Shown: one piece after another, positions 1 to 8,369 of the stretch
How positions within the stretch are numbered: the stretch's first letter is position 1
Layout of the letters: each line of letters begins with the position of its first letter
Assembly (NCBI GenBank): GCA_937951875.1
Contig: CALGAN010000027.1
Span: 1-64,000 of the forward strand
Source: an uncultured Alkalilimnicola sp.
GTDB lineage: Bacteria; Pseudomonadota; Gammaproteobacteria; Nitrococcales; AK92
Length of the DNA stretch: 64,000 bases
Direction: 5' to 3'
Position numbers and translations under genes: made by a program
The notes under the pieces: model-generated
Seen by the model: only the letters and a program-made list of their open reading frames with translations
What the model was told of the DNA's origin: nothing
Database searches by the model: none

Positions 1-54
1 ACGGCATACGAGATTGGGCAGTGACTGGAGTTCAGACGTGTGCTCTTCCGATCT
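1..54 (+). other. Illumina P7/index adapter remnant (assembly artefact)
   Basis: Positions 1-14 match the 3' part of the Illumina P7 flow-cell sequence. Positions 15-20 (TGGGCA) occupy the 6-nt index slot, and 21-54 match the read-2 primer site ending in TCTTCCGATCT. This is library adapter left on the contig end and not genomic DNA. Genomic sequence begins at position 55, and any reading frame starting inside 1-54 is artificial. Confidence 0.97.
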
Positions 55-1044
55 CCGGCGCAGGGTGTCGGCGATCAGCACCGCCGCCGAGCGCTCGGCG
101 GAGAACAGCACGTACAGCAGGGCGCTGTCGCGCGCGGCCGATCCGGCGGCCAGCACCATACGCAGCGCCTCGACGAAATACCGGCGGTTGAACAGGCCCG
201 TGGTCGGATCGTACCGGGCCAGATACTGATAGGCCGCGCGCAGCCCGCGCGCGCGCTCGATCCGGTTCCTGACGATGGCCGCCAGATCCTTGGCATCGAT
301 CGGCAGGCCGACGATGGCGTCCACGCCGGCGGCCGCCGCGCCTTCGTCGAGGGCGCGCTTGCTGTCGCCGGTGAGCACTAGCACCGGAAGCGGGAAATGG
401 GTCTCGGTTTGCCGCACCGCTTGCACCAGTTCCAGCGGGTCGGCGTCGGTGAGCGCGGCGTTGATCAGCAGCAGATCGAAGTGGCTATGGTCCAGGCGGG
501 GCAGCAGCTCGCGGGCGGAAGTGATCCGCTCGGCGTCGAAGCCGGCCTTGGCGAGCGCGGCCACGACCGTGATCAAGCCGCCGTCGGGGGCATCGAGCGC
601 CAGGATGCGCCCGCCGTGGGCAGGCGTGGCGGGCGGCAGCTCGCGCAGGCGGTGCAGCAGCGCCGGCCGATTGAGCGGCAGCGGGAAGAAGGCGCTGCCG
701 CCGGCTTGCACCGCGGTCAGCCGCCGGTCGATGTCGTCGGCGGCGCTCACGAAGAACAGCGGTACGTCGTGGCCGGCGCGTTCCTGCTGTTCCACCACCA
801 GCTCCAACCCTTGGCGCGGATCGGCGAGCAGGTCCAGATCCAGCACGATCGCCAGCGGCGTTACGGCGCGGGCGGCGTTGCGCAGCACGTCGAGGTTGAC
901 GAAGCAGCGCACCCGCCAGCCGTGCTGGCGCAGTTCCTCGGCCAGATCGTCGCTCAGGGCCGGGTCGCGGAGGGCGAGATAAACCGGCCGGTCGGCGCGC
1001 GCGGAATGGGCGGTGCGTTCCGTCTGGACGGAGCTGAAGGCCAT
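55..1044 (-). CDS. Tandem-receiver GGDEF response regulator (3'-truncated at contig edge)
   Basis: The frame reads leftwards from ATG at 1044 and is still open where genomic sequence ends, so 330 codons of a longer protein are visible. Two receiver-like domains lie at about residues 18-130 and 138-255. YDPTTGLFNRR at residues 278-288 is the start of a GGDEF (diguanylate cyclase) domain; its catalytic loop is beyond the edge. The receivers look degenerate. The first keeps an Asp (IVLDLDL, D69/D71) but has no Lys in its PLPLN loop. The second has Asn195 where the phosphate-accepting Asp is expected (LLLINAAL), and GLPID in place of the usual KP. An AGAGG ribosome site lies 9 nt before the ATG. 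The likely role is cyclic-di-GMP signalling, possibly uncoupled from phosphorylation. An EAL domain could follow. Confidence 0.8.
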
Positions 1045-1200
1045 GGCGCGAAGCCTCTAGTTATTTATTTAGTGAATATTAAGCAGGCCTATTCCCTAAG
1101 CATACTTCATCGTGGAATTTGGCAAAAACACTATCATTTCTGAGACTAATACGCCGAATCGCGCGGGTATGTCGCGCCTGGTGGCAATGCGGGCGAGCGC

Positions 1201-1872
1201 TTAAGTGATGCGCGCCAGCATGCGGCGGTTGCCGGTCAGCCGCGACCAGGCGCGGCCGACGTGGTACCAGTGCAGCAGATAGGCTTCGTGCAGCAGGTGC
1301 GCCGCTAGCTGCGGCGACCAGCGCAATTGCGGATCGGCCGCGCAGGGCAGCGGTTCGAGGCCGAGGCCATGGGCCAGGGTCAGGCTGCGCGCCAGATGGA
1401 AGCGGTTGGTGATCAGGATCGGCCGGTGCGGGTCGCCGGCCAGCAGCTGGCGGGCGTGGCGCAGATTCTCCAAGGTATGGCGCGAGCGGTCTTCGGTCAG
1501 GATCTGCTCGGCGGCGACACCTCGGGCGAGCAGATAGCGGCGCCCGGCCATCGCTTCCGATGGGCCGTGCCGGCTGGTGCGGCCGCCGAGAATGACGATC
1601 TTACAGTCCGGCCGGTCGCGGTACAGTTCCAAGGCGCGGTCCAGGCGCTCACGGAACGCCGGGCCAGGCTGGCCCCGCTCCAGCATTTGCCCCAGCACCA
1701 GGCGCTGGCCGGGGGCGCTGACGTGCGTGGGCGCGCGCCGCGCCACCGCCACGATCCGCACCAGCAGCAGCGCCAGCAGCACGCCGCCGGTGGCGATCAG
1801 CAGCAGGGTGGAGAGCGCCAACGTGAAGAAACCGTCGCTGCCTATGGCGCCGAGGCGAACGCGGTTGAGCAT
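1201..1872 (-). CDS. YdcF/SanA-like DUF218 membrane protein
   Basis: A 223-residue protein with one hydrophobic segment at about residues 17-41, then a soluble DUF218 domain. Motifs typical of the family are visible: VILGGRTS, then AMAGRRYLLARGV, then EDRSRHTLENLRHAR, and ILITNRFHLARS. DUF218 proteins (YdcF, SanA, ElyC) sit at the inner membrane and are linked to envelope integrity; their reaction is not settled. The gene ends the leftward aryl-polyene operon, 10 bp downstream of the glycosyltransferase, so a role in envelope placement or modification of the pigment is a reasonable inference. About 155 bp of AT-richer DNA separates it from the next gene to the left. Confidence 0.8.
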   Translation of the reverse strand: MLNRVRLGAIGSDGFFTLALSTLLLIATGGVLLALLLVRIVAVARRAPTHVSAPGQRLVLGQMLERGQPGPAFRERLDRALELYRDRPDCKIVILGGRTSRHGPSEAMAGRRYLLARGVAAEQILTEDRSRHTLENLRHARQLLAGDPHRPILITNRFHLARSLTLAHGLGLEPLPCAADPQLRWSPQLAAHLLHEAYLLHWYHVGRAWSRLTGNRRMLARIT

Positions 1873-1882
1873 GGCGTCCCTC

Positions 1883-2680
1883 TCACACCGGCCGCGTCCG
1901 CGCTCGGCCGGACGCGGCGGGGCGGCGCGGCGGCAGCAGCCGCAGCGAGCGTAGCAGCCCGATCGGGTCGAGACCGCGCCGCAGCAGCCGTCCGGCCACC
2001 ATGAGAATGATCGCGGTGGTGTCCCGGCGCGGTATGTAGTGGCTCGGCCGCAGGTTGGGCGGGTAGATCGCTTCGGTTTCGATGTGGGCGATACGGAAGC
2101 CGCGTTGGGCGGCGTCCACCAGGATCTCGCTCTCGAACACGAAACCGCGGGTGTGGTCGTGGCGGACGTTCACCTGCTCCAGCACTTCGCGCGGATAGAG
2201 CCGGAAGCCCGACTGGGTGTCGGCGATGGGATGGCCGGCCGCCCAGGAAATCCAGAAGTTGGCCATGCGGTTGCCGAATAGCCGCAGCGGCGGGGTCGCC
2301 TGGCGATTGCGCAGGCGGGCGGCGATGACGATGGCGTCCGGCTGCTCTTCGGCTTTCTGCAGCAGGCGCGGTATGTCGGCCGGATCGTGCTGGCCGTCGG
2401 CGTCGAGCGTGATCACCGCGTCCGCGCCCTGCGCCAGCGCGTGCATGGCGCCGCGCCAGAGACTGGCAGCCTTGCCGAGGTTGCGGTCGTTGCGTAGCAC
2501 GGTCACCGGCAGCCCGGCCAACCGGTCGGCGGTGCCGTCGGTGGAGCCGTCGTCGACCACGATCACCGGCGCGAACGCCAGTGCGCCCCGCACCACCTCC
2601 GCCACCGTGGCCGCCTCGTTGTGGGCGGGAATGACGACCATCACCCGCGGATGGTCGTTGCGGTCGTTCGGGCGTTGCAT
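1883..2680 (-). CDS. Family 2 glycosyltransferase (DPM1/DPG-synthase-like)
   Basis: A 265-residue GT-A fold enzyme. VVIPAHNEA near residue 15 opens the fold, VVDDGSTDGT (41-50) binds the nucleotide sugar, and LDADGQHD (92-99) supplies the metal-binding DxD. The C-terminus is basic. Starting at ATG 2680 gives the natural N-terminus; the frame is open further upstream but lies inside the ketoreductase gene. It sits 20 bp after the ketoreductase in the aryl-polyene operon. Glycosyltransferases of this kind are common in aryl-polyene clusters and probably glycosylate the lipid anchor or the pigment. The exact acceptor cannot be read from the sequence. Confidence 0.85.
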   Translation of the reverse strand: MQRPNDRNDHPRVMVVIPAHNEAATVAEVVRGALAFAPVIVVDDGSTDGTADRLAGLPVTVLRNDRNLGKAASLWRGAMHALAQGADAVITLDADGQHDPADIPRLLQKAEEQPDAIVIAARLRNRQATPPLRLFGNRMANFWISWAAGHPIADTQSGFRLYPREVLEQVNVRHDHTRGFVFESEILVDAAQRGFRIAHIETEAIYPPNLRPSHYIPRRDTTAIILMVAGRLLRRGLDPIGLLRSLRLLPPRRPAASGRARTRPV

Positions 2681-2700
2681 CGAGGTTGCCTCCGGTTGCG

Positions 2701-3420
2701 CTAGATCATCGCGCCGTTGATCGAGATGACCTGGCCGGAGATATAGCCGGCCTCCTCGGAGGCCAGGAACGCCACCAGCGCCGCGACCTCCTCCGGACGG
2801 CCGGCGCGCTGCATCGGCACCAGGCGCTTGATGGCGTCCCGGTCGAACACGTTCTCGGTCATGCTGCCCTCGATGATGCCCGGCGCCACCGCGTTGACCG
2901 TGATCCGCCGGCTGGCGAGCTCCAGCGCCAGCGCCCGGGTGGCGCCGTGCAGGCCGGCCTTGGCGGCCGCGTAGTTGGCCTGGCCGCGGTTGCCGCGCAC
3001 CGCCGCCACCGAGGAGATGTTGATGATCCGTCCCCAGCGGGTGCCGATCATCGGTAGCAGCAACGGCTGGGTGACGTTGTAGAAGCCGTTGAGGTTGATG
3101 TCGATGATGCGGCGCCACTGCTCGCCGCTCATGCCGGCCATGGGCGCGTCGGCGTGCGCGCCGGCGTTGTTCACCAGCACCTGGATCGGGCCGTCTTCGA
3201 GCAGCCGCTCAAGCGCGGTCCGCGTCGCCTCCGCGTCGCACAGATCGAAGCACGCCGCCTGCGCCGAGCCGCCGTTGCCGCGCAATTCCTCGGCCAGTGC
3301 CTCGGCGCGTTCGGGACGGCTGTGACCGTGCACCACCACGTGCATGCCGGCCTGCGCCAGCCGCCGGCAGATGGCGGCGCCGATGTCGCCGGTGCCGCCG
3401 GTAACCAAAGCTCGTTTCAT
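2701..3420 (-). CDS. apeQ: 3-ketoacyl-ACP reductase (FabG-like, ApeQ-type)
   Basis: A 239-residue short-chain dehydrogenase. The NADPH-binding TGGTGDIG lies at residues 7-14, NNAG at 84-87, and the catalytic triad is Ser137, Tyr150, Lys154 (NYAAAKAG). It would reduce the beta-keto group after each elongation round, the step before dehydration to a conjugated double bond. The start ATG at 3420 overlaps the stop of the preceding dehydratase in an ATGA junction, which implies translational coupling. The fold is the same as housekeeping FabG, but its place between aryl-polyene dehydratase and glycosyltransferase genes points to the pigment-specific reductase called ApeQ in E. coli. Confidence 0.88.
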   Translation of the reverse strand: MKRALVTGGTGDIGAAICRRLAQAGMHVVVHGHSRPERAEALAEELRGNGGSAQAACFDLCDAEATRTALERLLEDGPIQVLVNNAGAHADAPMAGMSGEQWRRIIDINLNGFYNVTQPLLLPMIGTRWGRIINISSVAAVRGNRGQANYAAAKAGLHGATRALALELASRRITVNAVAPGIIEGSMTENVFDRDAIKRLVPMQRAGRPEEVAALVAFLASEEAGYISGQVISINGAMI

Positions 3421-3854
3421 ACCTCTCCCGCGCTCATGACCGTAGCCCGCCCGCTGGCTAGCTCGCGCTCGCCGACGCGCACGCTGAAGCTGTAGATCAG
3501 GTTGCCGCCGTCGGCCAGCATGCGGCGCGCCTCGACTTGCAGGGGCTCGGCGATATCGTCCAGGTATTCCACCGTCAGCCGCAGGTCGCGCGCCGCCACC
3601 AGCAGCCCCGGCGCCGGCCGCCGGCCGGCGGCCGCGTTCAGCAGGCCGCCGTGCACCGCCATCGCCTGCGCACCGTACTCCAGGGCGTGGATCGCCGACA
3701 GTCGGCCGTCGCGTCGTAGCGGGTTGGCCGGATCGAGATGGCTGCGGCTCACGCAGCGCACCGAGTCGTCGTCCCAGCGCTCGACTCCGTCGAGCAGGCA
3801 CATCCGCCCCTGATGCGGGATCAGTTCGAGAATGCGGTCGCGTTCGATCAGCAT
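3417..3854 (-). CDS. apeP: 3-hydroxyacyl-ACP dehydratase, ApeP-type
   Basis: A 145-residue hotdog-fold protein. LIPHQGRMCLLD near residues 11-22 is the usual start of the FabA/ApeP-like dehydratase group, and HALEYGAQAMAVHGG around residues 56-70 supplies the Glu of the active site. It removes water from the 3-hydroxyacyl chain to form the conjugated polyene. The N-terminus overlaps the chain-length factor gene by 7 bp and the C-terminus overlaps the ketoreductase by 4 bp. A second dehydratase of a different type (ApeI-like) is encoded at 9842-10144. Having two is the rule in aryl-polyene clusters, where they act as a pair. Confidence 0.85.
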   Translation of the reverse strand: MLIERDRILELIPHQGRMCLLDGVERWDDDSVRCVSRSHLDPANPLRRDGRLSAIHALEYGAQAMAVHGGLLNAAAGRRPAPGLLVAARDLRLTVEYLDDIAEPLQVEARRMLADGGNLIYSFSVRVGERELASGRATVMSAGEV

Positions 3855-4636
3855 GGCCGCAGCACGACTCGCAGTGCCCGCTCGTCCAGGTACGGCAGAT
3901 GCGCCTCGCCGCCGCCGCGCGCCAGCGCCGCCAGCAGCGGCAGGCTGCAGGCCATCGGGTTGGACTGCCGCAGCCGCTCCAGCGCCGGATCGTCCAGGCG
4001 GTCGGCGGTCGCCGCGGTGTCGAGCGTCAGATCCAGGCGGCAGCGGGTCGACGCCACGGGCTGCGGCGTAAGCAGCAGCGCCGCCGCGAAGTCGGCGTCG
4101 ATGCCGCTTTTCTCGCGAATCGGTTCCGGCGGCAGGCTGTCGTAGGCGATCAGCAGCACGTTCTCGCGCTCGGTGGCGACCTGGGCGACGGCTTCCAGCA
4201 GACCGATACCGAAGCTGGCCTGGCCGGCGGCGATGCTCAGCGACGGCGCCTGCGAGCGCGCGGCGATGGCGAAGTAGCCGGCCGGCGCGTTGTGCACCGA
4301 GTTATGGAAATGGGTCGGCGACACCGGGCGCTCGGGTTGCGCCAGAGCGCGGCAGATCTTGTCGGTGATATGGCTGTCGCCGAGGCTGGAGACGAACACG
4401 AACTGCAGGCCGTGGTCGGCGTCATGGTCCTGCATGGCCTCGTGCGCCACCTGTAGCGCCAGCTTGATGGTGGTGGTGGCGCGCCGCCGCTCGTTGGCCG
4501 GCAGCAACGCCGGCGCCAGCCCCGCCAGCGGCGCGGGCTGATAGGGCTGTTCGCCGCGCAGGATCGGCGCGGCCTGTTGCCAGCCATTCAGGCCGGGGCC
4601 GATCAGCGCGGCACCGCTGAGGTAGATCGCTGTCAT
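3848..4636 (-). CDS. apeC: Beta-ketoacyl synthase chain-length factor (ApeC-type)
   Basis: A 262-residue, half-length ketosynthase-like protein of the Ketoacyl-synt_2 group. No nucleophilic Cys motif of the ACSS type is present; the conserved stretch is THFHNSVHNAPAG near residue 92. In the characterised E. coli system this subunit pairs with the KS (ApeO) and sets product length. Here the gene directly follows the KS with an ATGA overlap (4633-4636), which fits equal production of the two partners. Its short length is normal for this family and should not be read as a truncation. Confidence 0.87.
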   Translation of the reverse strand: MTAIYLSGAALIGPGLNGWQQAAPILRGEQPYQPAPLAGLAPALLPANERRRATTTIKLALQVAHEAMQDHDADHGLQFVFVSSLGDSHITDKICRALAQPERPVSPTHFHNSVHNAPAGYFAIAARSQAPSLSIAAGQASFGIGLLEAVAQVATERENVLLIAYDSLPPEPIREKSGIDADFAAALLLTPQPVASTRCRLDLTLDTAATADRLDDPALERLRQSNPMACSLPLLAALARGGGEAHLPYLDERALRVVLRPC

Positions 4637-5817
4637 GCCGGTACTCCGAACACCAGGCTGCAGTTGCTGCCGCCGAACCCCAGGGAGTTGGTCAGGGCGA
4701 AGCGCACCGGCCGCTCCTCGGCTTGGCGCACGATGCGCAGTTTCAGCGCCGGATCGACGCGCTCGGTGCCGACCGAGGCCGGTATCAGCCCATGCTCGAT
4801 ACTCAAGGCGCAGACCGCCGCCTCGACGATGCCCGCCGCTCCCAGCGTGTGGCCGGTCGCGCCCTTGGTGGAGCTGCAGCGCACGTCGGCGCCGAGCGCG
4901 CTCAGCACGGCGAGATCCTCGGCGGCGTCGTTGGCCGGCGTGGCGGTGCCGTGCAGGTTGACGTAGTCGATGGCGTCCGCGCTCAGGCCGGCGCGTTCCA
5001 GCGCGCGGCGGATGGCCGCCGCCGCGCCGGCGCCTTCCGGGTGCGGAGACGACATGTGGTAGGCATCGGCGGTCTCGCCGTAGCCCAGCAGGCTCAGACG
5101 CGGCTCGCCCGGCGCGGCGCGGGTGAGCAGCGCGAAGCCGGCGCCTTCGCCGATGGAGATGCCGTCACGGTCGCTGTCCCAGGGGCGGCACGGTCGGCTC
5201 GACACCAGTTCCAGCGAGCGGAAGCCGTACAGGGTGGTCAGGCACAGACTGTCGACGCCGCCGACCACTGCCGCATCGCACAGGCCCACCTCGATGTGGC
5301 GCCAGGCTATGGCGAACACCTTGGCGCTGGAGGAGCAGGCGGTGGAAATGGTGGCGGCCGGTCCGCGCAAGCCGAGCACACGACGGCAGAACTCGCTGAG
5401 CGCGAACAGGTCGTGGGTCTGGTGCAAGCGGAAGTCGGACGGCAGGCGGCCATCGGCGTCGAGCCGGCGGTAGGCGGTTTCGGTCTCGGCGATGCCGGAC
5501 GTGCTGGTGCCGAGAAACAGACCGATCCGCTCAGCGCCGAACGAGCGCACCGCCGCGGCGACTGCGTCGGTGAAGCCGTCCTGCTGCAGTGCCAGCAGCG
5601 CCAGCCGATGGTTGCGGCAGTCGAACGCCTGCAGCGAGTCCGGCAGACGTACGTCCTCGACGCCGTCGACCCGGCCGATCCAGGTGTCCAGCGGCGCTTC
5701 GTCCAGATCGCAGGGCCGAAGACCGCTACGGGCCTGGCGCAGCGCCTCCAGATGGGTGGCGCGACCAGCGCCCAGCGCGGTGGTCAAAGTAAAAGCTGCG
5801 AGATTGAGCGGTGTCAT
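4633..5817 (-). CDS. apeO: Beta-ketoacyl-ACP synthase (KS, ApeO-type)
   Basis: A 394-residue condensing enzyme with a complete active site: Cys161 in STACSSS, His289 in NLHGTATP, Lys318 and His323 in STKGATGHT. It would extend the polyene with malonyl-ACP as a heterodimer with the adjacent chain-length factor. Start choice: ATG 5817 (MTPLNLAAF) places the conserved N-terminus first. A longer frame from ATG 5874 would overlap the MMPL stop in an ATGA junction, but adds 19 residues without family likeness. The choice matters because the DNA between 5818 and 6035 is unusual and could be an inserted element. A promoter-like sequence lies at 6033-6061. Confidence 0.88.
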   Translation of the reverse strand: MTPLNLAAFTLTTALGAGRATHLEALRQARSGLRPCDLDEAPLDTWIGRVDGVEDVRLPDSLQAFDCRNHRLALLALQQDGFTDAVAAAVRSFGAERIGLFLGTSTSGIAETETAYRRLDADGRLPSDFRLHQTHDLFALSEFCRRVLGLRGPAATISTACSSSAKVFAIAWRHIEVGLCDAAVVGGVDSLCLTTLYGFRSLELVSSRPCRPWDSDRDGISIGEGAGFALLTRAAPGEPRLSLLGYGETADAYHMSSPHPEGAGAAAAIRRALERAGLSADAIDYVNLHGTATPANDAAEDLAVLSALGADVRCSSTKGATGHTLGAAGIVEAAVCALSIEHGLIPASVGTERVDPALKLRIVRQAEERPVRFALTNSLGFGGSNCSLVFGVPA

Positions 5818-6035
5818 TACACAGGGCCGGAATCCGGCTGTTGTTGCTTGAGCTGTCGGCCGGGGCCGAGTCATTCCAACACGGGGGCGCGAGCTGGCTC
5901 CTGATCGCGGTCAGCTGGCTGTCCGTGTCTCCCGCTGCCCTCCGACGCAAGGAACGCGTCGCCCCGAGCGTGAAGGGGCGAGTGTGACACGAAAGAGCCG
6001 GGATTTGTGTTAGAGACTCCTAACTGGCGCTGATT
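5818..6035 (-). other. Atypical spacer between MMPL exporter and KS; possible dispersed repeat
   Basis: This stretch encodes the last 54 residues of the MMPL frame, beyond the end of its last membrane segment, and holds a longer possible start for the KS. The peptide (GSFVSHSPLHARGDAFLASE within it) does not look like a transporter tail. The DNA contains a perfect 16-bp palindrome GTTAGAGACTCCTAAC/complement near 6010-6024. Other gene junctions in this operon are mostly ATGA overlaps, so a ~200-bp spacer is out of place. Confidence 0.45.
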
Positions 6036-8369
6036 ATAGGCGGGGGTGTCGACGCTGGCACCCGCCGCTGGACGACGCAGCGCCCAGGCGAAGGCGAAGC
6101 AGCCGCCTATGCCGAGCGCCACCGTCAGCCCGATGGCTCGCAGCACCGGCAACTGCGACAGCCCCAGCAGGGCGAACACGCCGACCGTGGAGGCGGCGCA
6201 CAGCAGCAGGGCGTGCGCGGTCTGATGCGCGTCGTCGCCGTCGTCGAGGCGGCGGAAGAACAGGCTGTAGTCGATGCCCATGCCGACCACCAGCAACAGC
6301 GAGATCAGGTGGAACAGCGACAGGCGCTCGCCCAGCGCCAGCAGCAGCGCCAAGTCGACCGCCACCGCGGCGGCGACCGGCAGCGCCGCCGCCACCGCTG
6401 CCCGCAGCGAGCGCAGGCCCAGCCACAGGCATAGCAGCGCCGCGGCCGCGCCCCAGAGCGAACGCTCCAGCGCGGCGTCACGGAATCCGCTGACCATGTC
6501 GCTGGACCCCTGGCGCATGTCCACGTATTCCAGCCCGGTCAGCGCCGCGGCGCTCACCGCGGCCGCTATCCGCTCGCGCGCCGTGACGCCGTTCAGCGGC
6601 ACGAAGGCGTGCCAGCCGTCGTCGCCGCGCGCGAGCAGGGGCAGCAGCCGCAGCTCCAGCGGTGTACCGGTCAGCGCGTCCAGGGTCAGCGGCCGCTGGC
6701 CGCGGGCGGCTTCCACCGCGCTCAGGAACGGCGCGAACGCTTCCGCTCGGAACGGCAGGCCGATGAGCGCTTGCTCCAGGGCGGTCGCCAGCCGCTCCGG
6801 CGGCGGCAGCGCCGCCTGGCGCGCGCGCTGCCGCGCCTGGCTAGGCAGATAGCGGCTGGGCAGGTCGAAACCGCTCAGGACGCCATCGCGCTGCAGCGAC
6901 AGCAGCATCGGCTCGGCCGCTTCGGCGCGTTGCAGCAGGGTTTCCAGGTCCGGGGCGCGGATCAGCAGCAGATCGCGCACGTCGGCGGCGCCGAGCTGCT
7001 CGCGCAGCTCGCGGTCGAGCTGCCGCTGCGATTCGGCGATCGGACTCAAGGCCGTCAGATCGTTCTCCCACAGCCGCTCCCGTTGCGATGTCGCGTAGCC
7101 CAGCGCCGCCAGCACCAGCGCGATCGCCGTCCAGGGCGCGATTCGCGGCGTTCGCAGCAGGGCGGCGGCGAGGGTGCGTTGGCCGCGGTCGAGCGGTCGC
7201 CCGAAATGAGCCGGCAAGAGACCGGGGAGCAGCCAGCGGGTGATCGCCGCCGCACTCAGCAGGCCGATGGCGGCGAACACGCCGAGCTGCGTCAGGCCGG
7301 GAAAGTCGGTCCAGGCCAGGGCGGCGAAGCCGACCACCGAGGTGAGCACGCTCAGTCGCAAGGTCGGCCAGATCTTCTCCAGCCGCCGTCGCGGCGGCGC
7401 GCTGCCGTCCAGGTGGCTGAACAGATGGACCGGATAGTCCATGGCGACGCCGATCAGAGTCACGCCGAATGCTAGCGTGATGCCGTGAATGCCGCCGAAC
7501 AGCAGGTCCACGGCGGTGGCGGCGATCAGCACCGCACCGCCCAGCGGCAGCGCGGCGAGCAGCAGCAGCCGGCCCGAGCGGTAGGCGAGGAGCAGCAGCG
7601 ACACGGCCAGCAGCGTGCCCAGGGTGCCCACCCACCGCGTTTCCCGCTCGATGGTGGCCTTGGAATCGACCGCGAACACGCCCGGACCGCTCAGCAGCAG
7701 CGCCTGGTCGGGCGCGGCGACCGTGCGGAAACGATCGCGAACGATATCGAGCGCCTGCCGCTGCAGCTCGAGATCGAAGCCCTCGGCGCGGGTACGCAGC
7801 AGCAGCAGCGCGCGTTCGCCATCGGGACTGAACCACACGCCGTGGCGCTGAGCTGGGCCGTGCTCGGGGCGCCAGTATTGCAGCAGGCTGGTCAGTTCGG
7901 CGGTGGGGTCGGCCGGCAGGTAGCGCCGTTCCAGGGAAGCCGGCGAACTCAGCGCCTCCAGCCGCTGTCGCAGTTGCTCGTGCAGCGACGCGGCGCTGAA
8001 TCGCTCGACGCTGACCGTGGGGCTGAGCAGATAGCGGTGCTGGAACAGCAGCTCCAACGCGGCCGGCGCCAGCCCCTCGCTGCCGTTGCTCACGAAGGCG
8101 AAGGCCGGTTCGGGCCGCAGCGCATCGGCGAGGGCGCGGCTGGTGGCGGCAAGCGTCGGGGCGTCGGCGCCGGTGATGCCGACCAGAATCACCTGGGCGG
8201 CGCGGCCCTGGCGCAGCTCATCGAGCAGCGCGTCCTCGGGGCGGTCCTGGGCGGCCGGCAGGAACACGCTCAGGCTGTTCTCCACGCGCAGGAAGACGGC
8301 CGCCCATACCAAACAATTGGCCAGCGCCACCAGCCACAGCAGTGGCCCGATCCGGAAGCGATTGATCAC
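5871..8369 (-). CDS. MMPL/RND-type exporter of the aryl-polyene cluster
   Basis: An 832-residue inner-membrane protein with the duplicated MMPL layout: a membrane helix near residues 8-27, a periplasmic loop, a block of helices at about 250-400, a second periplasmic loop, and a final block at about 640-770. The paired sequences LIGVAMDY (first half) and VGMGIDY (second half) match the proton-relay GxxxDY of the family. Such exporters occur in most aryl-polyene clusters and are thought to move the lipid-linked product out of the inner membrane. The start overlaps the LolA-like gene in an ATGA junction. Oddity: membrane-domain likeness ends near residue 775 and the last ~55 residues look unrelated, see 5818-6035. 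Confidence 0.87.
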   Translation of the reverse strand: MINRFRIGPLLWLVALANCLVWAAVFLRVENSLSVFLPAAQDRPEDALLDELRQGRAAQVILVGITGADAPTLAATSRALADALRPEPAFAFVSNGSEGLAPAALELLFQHRYLLSPTVSVERFSAASLHEQLRQRLEALSSPASLERRYLPADPTAELTSLLQYWRPEHGPAQRHGVWFSPDGERALLLLRTRAEGFDLELQRQALDIVRDRFRTVAAPDQALLLSGPGVFAVDSKATIERETRWVGTLGTLLAVSLLLLAYRSGRLLLLAALPLGGAVLIAATAVDLLFGGIHGITLAFGVTLIGVAMDYPVHLFSHLDGSAPPRRRLEKIWPTLRLSVLTSVVGFAALAWTDFPGLTQLGVFAAIGLLSAAAITRWLLPGLLPAHFGRPLDRGQRTLAAALLRTPRIAPWTAIALVLAALGYATSQRERLWENDLTALSPIAESQRQLDRELREQLGAADVRDLLLIRAPDLETLLQRAEAAEPMLLSLQRDGVLSGFDLPSRYLPSQARQRARQAALPPPERLATALEQALIGLPFRAEAFAPFLSAVEAARGQRPLTLDALTGTPLELRLLPLLARGDDGWHAFVPLNGVTARERIAAAVSAAALTGLEYVDMRQGSSDMVSGFRDAALERSLWGAAAALLCLWLGLRSLRAAVAAALPVAAAVAVDLALLLALGERLSLFHLISLLLVVGMGIDYSLFFRRLDDGDDAHQTAHALLLCAASTVGVFALLGLSQLPVLRAIGLTVALGIGGCFAFAWALRRPAAGASVDTPAYNQRQLGVSNTNPGSFVSHSPLHARGDAFLASEGSGRHGQPADRDQEPARAPVLE
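6033..6061 (-). promoter_or_regulatory. Possible internal promoter before the KS gene
   Basis: On the minus strand, GTGCCA (6061-6056) is followed after 17 bp by a perfect TATAAT (6038-6033). Transcription would begin near 6026 and read into KS, chain-length factor, dehydratase, ketoreductase and glycosyltransferase. The -35 matches consensus at only 4 of 6 positions. Confidence 0.4.

Noticed and set aside
14..381. Two short plus-strand frames starting inside the adapter
   Set aside because: Their starts are in adapter sequence, and they are antisense to the truncated GGDEF gene.
3848..4636. Chain-length factor read as a truncated ketosynthase pseudogene
   Set aside because: Half-length and lack of the Cys are normal for this family, the frame is intact and both ends are coupled to neighbours.
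4723..5904. A 393-codon plus-strand frame opposite the KS gene
   Set aside because: It overlaps the KS with its intact Cys-His-His site and has only biased composition.
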